Shown: positions 33,196-41,054 of the stretch, in pieces
Numbering within the stretch: the stretch's first letter is position 1
How the letters are laid out: each line of letters opens with the position of its first letter
Source of the DNA: Brevibacterium renqingii
GTDB taxonomy: Bacteria > Actinomycetota > Actinomycetes > Actinomycetales > Brevibacteriaceae
Reading direction: 5' to 3'
Length of the DNA stretch: 64,000 nt
Assembly: GCF_017808105.1 (NCBI RefSeq)
Contig: NZ_JADBHF010000014.1
Coordinates: 24,022 to 88,021 of the forward strand
Notes under the pieces: generated by a model
Seen by the model: the letters and a program-made list of their open reading frames with translations, nothing else
Databases searched by the model: none
Told to the model about the DNA's origin: nothing
Program-made: the position numbers and the translations under genes

Positions 33196-34887
33196 GTGAT
33201 CGATACTGCTTCCGCCTGCACCCGCGAGGAATTCCCCGGCGACGAACTCGTCATCGGACTCGACCCTGCGAGCCTGAGTGACCTCGTCGACGTGGCTCGC
33301 TTCCGGCGACGCATCCGCCTCGACCCTGAGCTAGAACAGCACTGCGCGAAGTCGCGGAAGTGGCTCGAGGACGTCATCGAGCGCATGCGCGCCGGGGAAC
33401 CTGTCGAGGCGATCTACTCGGTCAACACCGGATTCGGCTCTCTGGCAGGACGGAAGGCCTTCCCCTCGGCCGATGACGCGGCCGAGCTCTCCCGACGGCT
33501 CATCCTCGCCGATGCCTCGGGAGTCGGCCGCATCGTCGACGAGGAGGTCGTGCGGGCGACGATGTTCATCCGCGTCATCTCGCTGACCCAGGGCCATTCG
33601 GCGATCCAATGGGCGCTCATCGAAGGACTCGTCGCCATGCTCAACGCCGACGTGTGGCCGGCCGTGCCCGAGTACGGGTCTCTGGGCGCCTCGGGCGATC
33701 TCATTCCCTTGGCCCATATCGCCCTTGTGCTCACGACTGCTCCAGACAGCAGCACGGAGCCGGAGAACTCGGGAGAGGCGATCCTCGACGGACGCATCGT
33801 CACCGGGCATGAGGCGATGGCTGCGGCCGGTCTCGACCGCATTCCCGTCGGGGCCAAAGACGGTCTCGCACTGCTCAACGGCACATCCTTCTCCCTGGCA
33901 CAGACGGCGCTCGCCGCCTGGGACGTCCAGGGCGCGCTGCACACCGCTGAGGTGACCGCTTGCCTGTCGATCGAAGCCCTCCTCGGGTTCGGGGACGCCT
34001 TCATCGCCGAGCTCCACCAGGCCAGGGGTCAGAAGGGGCAGATCGCCGTGGCCGAGCGGATGCGCGGCTATATGCACGATTCCCGTCTCATCACCGGCGA
34101 CCGGGACAACGACCCCGTCCGTCAGCCGCCCCAGGACGCGTACTCGCTGCGCTGCGTGCCGCAGGTGTTCGGTCCGATTGCGGACACGCTCGACTTCGCC
34201 TTCGGCATCATCGAACGGGAGATCAACGCTGCGACGGACAATCCGCTCGTCTTCCCCGATCTCGACCGGGATCTCAAAGCGGTCTCGGGAGGCAACTTCC
34301 ACGCCGAGTACGTCGCCTTCGCTGCAGACTTCCTCTCGATCGCCGCGACCGAGATCGGCAACATCACCGAAAGGCGGATCTTCCGCCTCGACGACGGCAC
34401 CCTCAACCGGGGTCTGCCGGACATGCTCGTCGACTCGGACCAGGTCGGCCTCGACTGCGGGTTCATGCTCCCGCAGTACCTCGCCGCAGCACTCGTCTCC
34501 GACTGCAAGACCCTGGCCCATCCGGACTCCGTGGACTCGATCCCCACCTCGGCGAATCAGGAGGATCACGTGTCGATGGCGAACAACGCCGGCCGGCATC
34601 TGCGACAGATCGTCGCGAACGTCGAAGTCGTCGTCGGCGTGGAGCTGCTCATGGCGGTGCAGGCGCTCGAGCTGCGGGTGCAGGCAGGCAGGCCAGACGG
34701 GACAGCTGTGTCCGAGGACGAGCTCTCGACTGCGGCGCGCAGAGTCCAGGCGATGCTGCGGGCGACCCCGGACACGCAGGGCCGGACGATCGCCCACCTC
34801 ACCCGGGACGTCGTCCTCTACCCGCAGGTCCGCACCGCGGCCGGGCTGGTGAAGGAACGCGCGGTGCTCGCAGCGGTCAGCGACTGA
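33196..34887 (+). CDS. Aromatic/histidine ammonia-lyase family enzyme (MIO type)
   Basis: A 563-aa enzyme starting at GTG 33196, with GAGAGGAACC upstream, 40 bases after the P450 gene. The MIO-forming Ala-Ser-Gly triad is A165-S166-G167 in GSLGASGDLIPLAH. Other signatures: VEAIYSVNTGFGSLAG, LLNGTSFSLAQTAL, QDAYSLRCVPQVFGP, ATDNPLVF, and VDSIPTSANQEDHVSM. At the selectivity pair, where HAL has Ser-His, PAL Phe-Leu and TAL His-Leu, it has Ala105-Asp106. The hut genes are absent, so histidine catabolism is not indicated. A lyase or aminomutase acting on an unusual amino acid is plausible. Confidence 0.87.
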   Translation: MIDTASACTREEFPGDELVIGLDPASLSDLVDVARFRRRIRLDPELEQHCAKSRKWLEDVIERMRAGEPVEAIYSVNTGFGSLAGRKAFPSADDAAELSRRLILADASGVGRIVDEEVVRATMFIRVISLTQGHSAIQWALIEGLVAMLNADVWPAVPEYGSLGASGDLIPLAHIALVLTTAPDSSTEPENSGEAILDGRIVTGHEAMAAAGLDRIPVGAKDGLALLNGTSFSLAQTALAAWDVQGALHTAEVTACLSIEALLGFGDAFIAELHQARGQKGQIAVAERMRGYMHDSRLITGDRDNDPVRQPPQDAYSLRCVPQVFGPIADTLDFAFGIIEREINAATDNPLVFPDLDRDLKAVSGGNFHAEYVAFAADFLSIAATEIGNITERRIFRLDDGTLNRGLPDMLVDSDQVGLDCGFMLPQYLAAALVSDCKTLAHPDSVDSIPTSANQEDHVSMANNAGRHLRQIVANVEVVVGVELLMAVQALELRVQAGRPDGTAVSEDELSTAARRVQAMLRATPDTQGRTIAHLTRDVVLYPQVRTAAGLVKERAVLAAVSD

Positions 34888-34959
34888 GTTCGCGCCGCTG
34901 CGCACGTCAGCCTCTGCGGAGCGTCTGGTTGCGCGCCGCGGCCGAAGGCTGCCCGCGGT

Positions 34960-35349
34960 TCAGTCCGCGTCGCGCAGACAGGCCGGGTGGCGGCGGAGTC
35001 GGTTTCTGATCTGGAGCGCCTTGAGCGCTCCGACCGCGACCGTGAGGCCGGCGATGCTGCGACGGTTCGACACCCAGGCCCGAACCTCGGCGCATTCCTC
35101 GTGTTCGCGCACGTCGATGGAGACGATGAGCATCCGGTTGCTGTTGTTCACCCGCGCCCTGTTGATGAGGCCGGGACCTGTGGTCTTCACCCAGGTCACC
35201 CGTGGGAAGTGCGCCTCGACGATGGCAGCGGCCTCCTCAGCGGAGAGATCGAGCACCACACCATAGGTGCGCTTGGAGACGACGGTGCGATGGATGAGCA
35301 GCAGGAGGGCGAGGAGGCACACGACTGCCGCGATTACCGCACCGCTCAT
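34960..35349 (-). CDS. Small membrane-anchored protein of unknown function
   Basis: A 129-aa protein with ATG 35349 after GGAGAGGACG. Residues about 1-20 are one hydrophobic anchor (SGAVIAAVVCLLALLLLIH). The remainder is a soluble domain with a mixed alpha/beta look: YGVVLDLSAEEAAAIVEAHFPRVTWVKTTGPG, RMLIVSIDVREHEECAEVRAWVSNRR, and a second weakly hydrophobic part with a basic C-terminus (RNRLRRHP). I do not recognise the family. It is convergent with the ammonia-lyase gene and lies downstream of the reductase gene on the same strand, 71 bases away. Confidence 0.6.
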   Translation of the reverse strand: MSGAVIAAVVCLLALLLLIHRTVVSKRTYGVVLDLSAEEAAAIVEAHFPRVTWVKTTGPGLINRARVNNSNRMLIVSIDVREHEECAEVRAWVSNRRSIAGLTVAVGALKALQIRNRLRRHPACLRDAD

Positions 35350-35420
35350 CGTCCGTCCTCTCCACCGGCCACCTGTTTCCCAGGGTACCGACCCGATGGG
35401 TGCGACGGCTGCCGCACCGC

Positions 35421-36512
35421 TCAGAGGTCGAGCGCGATGCGCGTGCCGCACGCCCGGGAGACGCAGATCATCATGGTCTCCTGCGCCGCATGCTCCTCCG
35501 CCGAGAGCACGGAATCCCGGTGGTCGGCCTGCCCGTCGAGGATGACCGTCTCACAGGTGCCGCACGTGCCCTTCTGGCACGAACTCAGCGTTCTCACACC
35601 GGCGCGGCCGAGGGCCTCGATGATCGAACATCCGGCGGGGACGTCGACTTCGGAACCGTCACCGAGCTCGACGACGAAGGCCTCGTCTTCTCCCTGCGCC
35701 CCGGCGATGGGGGCACTGGCTGAGGCGACCGTGCCACGCCCCGTCCTCTCACGGACATTCGCCGAGGTGTCGGCGGCGTCGTCGAAATCCTCGCTGATGA
35801 CGGCGATGGCGGGATCGTCGGCCAACCCGGTCTCGAGAGACCGCATGAGGGGGACCGGCCCGCACACGTAGACCGTCGTCTCCCCACCGCGACCGGCCGC
35901 CCACTCACGGACCGCGGCAGCGGCATCGGGTCGACCGGCCGCCTCGGTGATGTGCACGCTCACCCGCTCGGGTCCGTGTTCGGCGAGAAGGACCTCGGCG
36001 AAGGCCATCGACTCCTGCCGACGGCCGATGTAGAGCAGGTGCCAGTCATCACCCGCCGAGGCGGCCGCAGCGATCATCGCCGTCACAGGAGTGATGCCGA
36101 TGCCGCCGGCGACGAAGAACACCGGTCCGACTCCGCGGTAGCCGAAAGTGTCCCGGGGTCCGCGGATGAGGAGCGAGGTGCAGGAGGCGAGGTGCTCGTG
36201 CAGCCAGGCTGAACCTCCCCGGCCCCGGTCCTCTCTCAGCACCGCGATCCTCAGGGTCTCTGCTGGGCCGGCGACGAGGGAGTAGTGGCGGATGGCGGGG
36301 CCCTCGGGCAGGGGAACGGCCACCTCGATATGGGAACCGGGAACGAGACCGGCGGTCGCCTCGGCGGGGGTGAGCTCGATGCCGAGCACTTCGGGAGTGA
36401 GAGCTTCGACCCCGCTGACGGGAACGGGGCGGAAGCCCTGGCGGATGAGCATATCGAGGCTGACGCCGTCGAATTCGCCGAGGGCAGGGCTGCCGTTGAG
36501 AATAGCCGTCAT
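35421..36512 (-). CDS. Flavin reductase with C-terminal 2Fe-2S ferredoxin domain (phthalate-dioxygenase-reductase type)
   Basis: A 363-aa protein starting at ATG 36512, with ATGGAGG upstream. Domain order is FMN/FAD-binding barrel (about 25-130: HIEVAVPLPEGPAIRHYSLVAGP with RxYSL), NAD-binding domain (GPVFFVAGGIGITPVTAMI, VYVCGPVPLM), then a plant-type ferredoxin domain with Cys ligands in SSCQKGTCGTCETV and a last Cys in MMICVSRA. This is the VanB/phthalate-dioxygenase-reductase arrangement. A Ser/Ala-rich linker of ~35 residues precedes the ferredoxin part. It is the best candidate redox partner for the P450 at 31917, though on the opposite strand. Confidence 0.9.
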   Translation of the reverse strand: MTAILNGSPALGEFDGVSLDMLIRQGFRPVPVSGVEALTPEVLGIELTPAEATAGLVPGSHIEVAVPLPEGPAIRHYSLVAGPAETLRIAVLREDRGRGGSAWLHEHLASCTSLLIRGPRDTFGYRGVGPVFFVAGGIGITPVTAMIAAAASAGDDWHLLYIGRRQESMAFAEVLLAEHGPERVSVHITEAAGRPDAAAAVREWAAGRGGETTVYVCGPVPLMRSLETGLADDPAIAVISEDFDDAADTSANVRERTGRGTVASASAPIAGAQGEDEAFVVELGDGSEVDVPAGCSIIEALGRAGVRTLSSCQKGTCGTCETVILDGQADHRDSVLSAEEHAAQETMMICVSRACGTRIALDL

Positions 36513-36553
36513 TGGTCCTCCATCCTTCTTGCTCGCGCGTCGAGCTCCGCCGG

Positions 36554-36612
36554 AGAGACCGGACCATCGGTCTCTGCGGCAGGCGCTGAGTTCCAGTGTG
36601 TCCGGGCCCGGA
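36554..36612. promoter_or_regulatory. Dyads in the reductase/symporter divergent region
   Basis: AGAGACCG-N6-CGGTCTCT (36554-36575) is a perfect 8-bp inverted repeat, 42 bases before the reductase start. TCCGGGCCCGGA (36601-36612) is a perfect 12-bp palindrome. Both sit in the 264-base gap between divergent genes, so they are candidate operators for shared control, perhaps by the IclR protein at 30948. Confidence 0.55.
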
Positions 36613-36776
36613 GCGCGGTCGCGATCCGCATTCTCAGCGGCTGGGAATCCCGGTTGAGGCAGGGGATCGGTCTCGCAGAAAGTGGGCCCAACCGTCACCG
36701 GACAGCGTGGTGAAGCGATGGTGCTCCCATGTTTTCGTGACCGGTGTGTCAGGACCGTCTGCGGAAGGAAACAACG

Positions 36777-38318
36777 GTGTCTCCCTTTTGGCTCATCGGC
36801 GCACTCGCCGCCTACTTTCTCATCCTCCTCGGCGTCGCTCTGCACAAACGCCGCACCGACACGGAAACCGACTACTTCCTCGGCGGGAACACCATGCCTG
36901 CCTGGATGCTCGCGATGGCCTTCGTGGCCACTTGGTACGGGGGCAACTCGGCGCTGATCTCCGTCGACGAAGCCAACACTCAGGGCATGGGTTCGTGGTG
37001 GGTGCTCGGCGGCCCGACCGTCATCGCAGTCATCGCGCTCTTCGCCCTGGGGCCGATCATCCGACGAGCGGGGCTGCTCTCGCAGGACGGGATCATGACG
37101 AACCGGTACAACAGGACTGCCGGCACCGTGCTGTCGATCGTCACCGCGATCTACCTCATCGTCTGGGGTGCGAGCCAGATGGTGGCACTCGGGCTGTTCT
37201 TCATGGTCTTCTTCGACATCAGCTTCGCCTGGGGTGTGGCGATCGGCATCGTCTTCTCGCTGCTGTACGCGATGATCGGCGGATTCCGTGCGGTGGTGCT
37301 CACGGAGACGGCACAGTTCGGCTTCTTCATGCTCGGCCTCATCGTCACCTTCGTCGGTGCTGTCATCGTCTCCGGCGGCCCCGACGCGATCGTGCAGACC
37401 ATTGAGACCAAACGCGATGCCGCATTCCTCAACCTGTGGGAGGGTTTCGGCCCCAACCTCGGCTACGTCATCGCCTTCGGACTCGCCTTCACGATCGACC
37501 CGGCAGCCTGGCAGAGGATCCAGGCGACGAAGTCACCTCGCGAAGCCCGGAAGGTCACGGTCCATGCGATGGTCTACTTCATTCCGCTCTACTTCCTCGT
37601 CGTCTTCGCGGGAATCGCCTCGATCGCCGCGTTCAACGAACCGCCTGATCAGGGCATCGTCGCGACCCTGGCCACCAGCCACTTCCTCCCGATTTTCGGC
37701 GTCCTCGTCTTCATCGGCATCGCGGCCGCGATCATGTCGACGATCTGCACCACTCTCAACCTCTCCTCGCTGTATCTGACAGAACTGACGACGAAGGCGC
37801 TGCGGACCGAAGTGGGTGAGAAGCAGAAGGTGTGGATCGCACGAGCCGGCACCTTGGCGGCCGCGATCATCGGCTTCATCGTCTCCGTGCAGCTGCCGAG
37901 CGCTCTCACTCTGCTCGCGCTCGCCTCCGAGATGCTCGCGGCAGGAGTGTTCTTCCCCCTGGTCCTCGGCTTCTTCTGGCGACGCGCGAACTCGGCAGGC
38001 GCGATCGCTTCGATCATCGGAGGGGGCGGCTTCATCCTCTACGGTTTTGCAATCGAGCTCGGCGTGCCGCTGCCGCACTTCTGGGGCGAGGGATCGGTGA
38101 CGCGCGTGCTCATCGGTCTGAGCATCAGCTTCGTCCTCTACGTCGGAGTCTCGCTGGCGACACCTCCGGAGTTCGCCAAAGCCGATGCGTTCTCCGCTCG
38201 CGGTCGCCTGAGAGCCGAACAGGTCGGTTCTTCGCACGCGCGTACTGAGAATGTGGCTGCTGCGAGCGGTCCGGCTCGTGCCGATGGGACGGAGGAGTTC
38301 GAGAGCTTCGGTTCATGA
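36777..38318 (+). CDS. Sodium:solute symporter (SSS) family transporter
   Basis: A 513-aa, 13-span symporter starting at GTG 36777 (GGAAGG 7 bases upstream). SSS traits: LLGVALHKRRTDTETDYFLGGNTMPAWMLAMAFVATWYGGNSAL, GGPTVIAVIALFALGPIIRR, YAMIGGFRAVVLTE, DPAAWQRIQATKSPREARK, FIGIAAAIMSTICTTLNLSSLYLTEL with the Na2-site Ser/Thr helix. The last ~40 residues are Ala/Ser-rich and cytoplasmic. It is divergent from the reductase gene; the nearby P450 and ammonia lyase suggest it may bring in their substrate, but that is context only. Confidence 0.88.
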   Translation: MSPFWLIGALAAYFLILLGVALHKRRTDTETDYFLGGNTMPAWMLAMAFVATWYGGNSALISVDEANTQGMGSWWVLGGPTVIAVIALFALGPIIRRAGLLSQDGIMTNRYNRTAGTVLSIVTAIYLIVWGASQMVALGLFFMVFFDISFAWGVAIGIVFSLLYAMIGGFRAVVLTETAQFGFFMLGLIVTFVGAVIVSGGPDAIVQTIETKRDAAFLNLWEGFGPNLGYVIAFGLAFTIDPAAWQRIQATKSPREARKVTVHAMVYFIPLYFLVVFAGIASIAAFNEPPDQGIVATLATSHFLPIFGVLVFIGIAAAIMSTICTTLNLSSLYLTELTTKALRTEVGEKQKVWIARAGTLAAAIIGFIVSVQLPSALTLLALASEMLAAGVFFPLVLGFFWRRANSAGAIASIIGGGGFILYGFAIELGVPLPHFWGEGSVTRVLIGLSISFVLYVGVSLATPPEFAKADAFSARGRLRAEQVGSSHARTENVAAASGPARADGTEEFESFGS

Positions 38319-38405
38319 TTCGTGATCGAGCCCCGGGCGCCGGAACCCGCGGGTACCCGGGCGAGACCTCTCGGCAGCGAGCGTATCGGCGCGTATCGTA
38401 GGGTC

Positions 38406-38795
38406 ATGGCGCATCCGCAGATGTTCGATGACGACGATCCGGTGCTCGAGCGATTCCGGGGCCTCGCGCTGAGCTTTCCCGAAGCGCAGGAGAAGATCTC
38501 CCACGGACGGCCGACGTTCTTCACGAAGAAGGTCTTCGCCTACTTCGGCGGTGCTCGGAAGCATGTGACCGGTGAGATCGTGCAGCATCCGCACGGTGTG
38601 CTCGTCCTCCTCGATCCGCTGGACGCCGAGGTGATGCTCGAGCGTCCGGACTCGTTCGTGCCGATGTACCTGAGCCCGGCCGGATGGATCGGCCTCGAGG
38701 TCGAGCAGCTGAGCGATGAAGAGCTGTACGAGGTCCTCGCCGACTCCTACCGCAACACCGCTCCCGCAAGGCTCGCGAAGCTCATCAAAGGCTGA
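38406..38795 (+). CDS. MmcQ/YjbR-family DNA-binding-like protein
   Basis: A 129-aa protein beginning at ATG 38406. It has the MmcQ/YjbR (CyaY-like fold) features: FRGLALSFPEAQEKISHGRPTFFTKKVFAYFGG, GVLVLLDPLDAEVMLERPDSFVPMYLSPAGWIGLEVE, and YEVLADSYRNTAPARLAKL at the C-terminus. Family members are small soluble proteins without an assigned reaction, sometimes described as double-wing DNA-binding proteins. It is transcribed alone. Confidence 0.82.
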   Translation: MAHPQMFDDDDPVLERFRGLALSFPEAQEKISHGRPTFFTKKVFAYFGGARKHVTGEIVQHPHGVLVLLDPLDAEVMLERPDSFVPMYLSPAGWIGLEVEQLSDEELYEVLADSYRNTAPARLAKLIKG

Positions 38796-38832
38796 CGATG
38801 ACGGCGGTGGCGTGCTTCCTGGAACGTCCGGT

Positions 38833-38894
38833 CTTGAGTGGACTAAATGAGCTGAAATCACCCCTTGGAAATCCGCCCGATTCGTCCACTCAAG
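38833..38894. terminator. Inverted repeat CTTGAGTGGAC / GTCCACTCAAG between convergent genes
   Basis: Perfect 11-base arms (38833-38843 and 38884-38894) separated by 40 bases, between the MmcQ-like gene and the convergent permease. The position fits a bidirectional terminator, though the loop is long; the arms could also be the ends of a small non-autonomous element. No second copy was seen in the window. Confidence 0.45.
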
Positions 38895-38937
38895 CCGTGC
38901 ATCGTCAGGACACCTCAACCGGCCGGTGTCTGCCGCC

Positions 38938-40137
38938 TCAACCCAGCCACAGCGCCAGCGTCGTCACGGGCACGAGTACGAGCGTCAGGCCGAGCCCGAG
39001 CATGGCGAATCGTCGCCACGAGATCTCGACGCCCATCGCTGTGAGCCTCTGGTGCCACAGCAGCGTGGCCAGCGATCCCCACGGGGTGATGATCGGGGCG
39101 AGATTCACGCCGATGAGCAGGGCTCCCAGCCGCAGAGGAGAGTCCGTGAACGCCGAGAGACTGAGATACGCCGGCAGATTGTTGACCGCGTTCGCGCCGA
39201 GGGCGCCGACAGCCGCGATCCGCAGCAGATCGAACACGCCCTCACCCTGACCGATCGCGGTGCCGAGCACAGCGTCATAGCCCTGCACATGGATCGCCTC
39301 GACGATGACGAACAGGCTCGCTGCGATCCCGATCGTCCGCCACGGAACGAGCCGGAGGGTGAGGACGTTGGGTCGGCGGACGGCGAAGACCACGAGGAGA
39401 ACGAGCGCCGCGACACCGGCGACGAGCGCGACGGGGATGCCGGTCACCAGCATCGGCAGCAGCACGGCGACGACCACCGCAGCGATGCCCAACAGACGTC
39501 GATCAGGAATGACGGTGGTCTCCGCGAGTTCATACCGACCCTTCAGGCTCCTGCGGTGGAGGAGGGTGAGCGCGACGACCGTGATGAGCACCGCCACGAG
39601 CGCCGGGGCCCAGAACTCGGCCAGGAAGCCCAGCGGCGCACTCCCGAGCGCATCGGCAGCCAGCAGGTTGGTCAGGTTCGACACCGGCAGGAACAGCGAA
39701 GCGGTATTGGCCAGCCAGACGGTTGCGAGCGCGAACGGCAGCGGCGAGAGACCGATGTGCCGGGCGAGGACGACGATGACCGGGGTGACGAGCACCGCCG
39801 TCGTGTCCAAGGACATGAACGCCGTGCTCAGCGTGATCATCGCGAGCACGAACGCCCACAGCAGCGCTCGCCGCCCCCGCCCCCAGACGGCCAGGCGTTC
39901 AGCGACGACCGAGAACACGCCTGCGACGCTGGCGAGCTCGGCGACGATCGTCATCGCGATGACGAAGACGAGGACGGGCCCTGTCGTCTCGGCGAGTGCG
40001 ACGAGGTCGCCGCCGGGCAGCCGCCCGGTGACGAGCGTGAGGACCGCGACGGCGATGAGCGCCCACGGCACGATGACATTCCACCGCAGAGAGGCGGGAT
40101 TCCACTGGCTTTCGCGCACACCTGCAGAGTACGACAC
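38938..40137 (-). CDS. SLC13/ArsB-like permease (ion transporter superfamily)
   Basis: A 399-aa, 10-12-span protein. Repeated features of the IT superfamily are FMSLDTTAVLVTPVIVVLA, WLANTASLFLPVSNLTNLLA and, in the second half, GANAVNNLPAYLSLSAF and VNLAPIITPWGSLATLLWHQ. These N-x-P / SNLTN and NNLPA hairpins form the substrate site in ArsB/NhaD/SLC13 carriers. No arsenic genes are adjacent, so arsenite efflux is only one option; a dicarboxylate or other anion is equally possible. Start is uncertain within about 5 codons; the gap to the divergent aldo-keto reductase is only 52 bases. Confidence 0.8.
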   Translation of the reverse strand: MSYSAGVRESQWNPASLRWNVIVPWALIAVAVLTLVTGRLPGGDLVALAETTGPVLVFVIAMTIVAELASVAGVFSVVAERLAVWGRGRRALLWAFVLAMITLSTAFMSLDTTAVLVTPVIVVLARHIGLSPLPFALATVWLANTASLFLPVSNLTNLLAADALGSAPLGFLAEFWAPALVAVLITVVALTLLHRRSLKGRYELAETTVIPDRRLLGIAAVVVAVLLPMLVTGIPVALVAGVAALVLLVVFAVRRPNVLTLRLVPWRTIGIAASLFVIVEAIHVQGYDAVLGTAIGQGEGVFDLLRIAAVGALGANAVNNLPAYLSLSAFTDSPLRLGALLIGVNLAPIITPWGSLATLLWHQRLTAMGVEISWRRFAMLGLGLTLVLVPVTTLALWLG

Positions 40138-40189
40138 TGATGTCGCCGCGCCCTGGCGGGATCACCTCGGCGGTCATAGGGTGGGTGTC

Positions 40190-41044
40190 ATGGCTACTCC
40201 TGCGCACAGTTCACCCATCCCCACACTCGACCTCAACGACGGGCGCGCGATCCCGCAGCTCGGTCTCGGCATCTATGCGATGAAGGGCGCCGAGGGGGTC
40301 GACGCGATCGTCAATGCTGTCGACACGGTCGGGTACCGTCTGCTCGACACGGCGGTCAACTACGAGAACGAACGCGAGGTCGGCGAGGCGATCGCGAACT
40401 CCGCCGTCGACCGCGAGGAGCTGTTCGTCACCTCGAAGATCCCCGGCCGTCACCACGGATACGAGGAATCCATCGCCAGCACCGAGGAATCGTTAGCCCG
40501 GCTCGGACTCGACTACCTCGACCTCCACCTCATCCACTGGCCCAACCCGAGCGTCGGCAAATACCTCGACACCTGGCGCGGACTCATCGAACTGCGCGAA
40601 CGCGGACTCGTGAAATCCATCGGCGTCTCGAACTTCACCGAGGCGATGCTCACCGAGCTCATCGAAGCCACCGGAGTCACCCCGGCCGTCAACCAGGTCG
40701 AGCTCCACCCCTATTTCCCGCAGACCGAGCTCATCGACTTCCACCGGTCGATCGGAGTCCAGACCGAGGCCTGGTCCCCGCTCTACCGTGACCAGGGTCT
40801 GTTCGACGAGACTCCCATCACCGAGGCGGCCACCGCCTACGGCGTGGCACCGGCCCAGGTGGTCCTGCGCTGGCACCTCGAGATCGGCAGCCTCCCGATC
40901 CCGAAGTCGGCCAACCCGGATCGGCAGCGCAGCAACGCCGATGTCTTCGACTTCAGCCTCACCCCCGCCGAGGTGGGCGCGATCTCCGCTCTCGAGCGCG
41001 GACGCATGAAGGACCGGGACCCGCTGAGCCACGAAGAGATGTGA
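40190..41044 (+). CDS. Aldo/keto reductase
   Basis: A 284-aa NADPH-dependent reductase. The catalytic tetrad is visible: Asp and Tyr in LLDTAVNYENEREVGEAI, Lys in FVTSKIPG, His in DLHLIHWPNP. Cofactor-binding residues lie in PIPKSANPDRQRSN. It matches the AKR5-type 2,5-diketo-gluconate reductase group, which reduces many aldehydes and ketones; substrate is not predictable. It precedes the PLP-enzyme gene by 10 bases and may share its transcript. Confidence 0.9.
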   Translation: MATPAHSSPIPTLDLNDGRAIPQLGLGIYAMKGAEGVDAIVNAVDTVGYRLLDTAVNYENEREVGEAIANSAVDREELFVTSKIPGRHHGYEESIASTEESLARLGLDYLDLHLIHWPNPSVGKYLDTWRGLIELRERGLVKSIGVSNFTEAMLTELIEATGVTPAVNQVELHPYFPQTELIDFHRSIGVQTEAWSPLYRDQGLFDETPITEAATAYGVAPAQVVLRWHLEIGSLPIPKSANPDRQRSNADVFDFSLTPAEVGAISALERGRMKDRDPLSHEEM

Positions 41045-41054
41045 AGCGAGAGCG

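Noticed and set aside
33196..34887. Ammonia lyase as HutH of a histidine-utilisation operon
   Set aside because: No hutU, hutI or hutG-like genes nearby and the HAL Ser-His pair is replaced by Ala-Asp.
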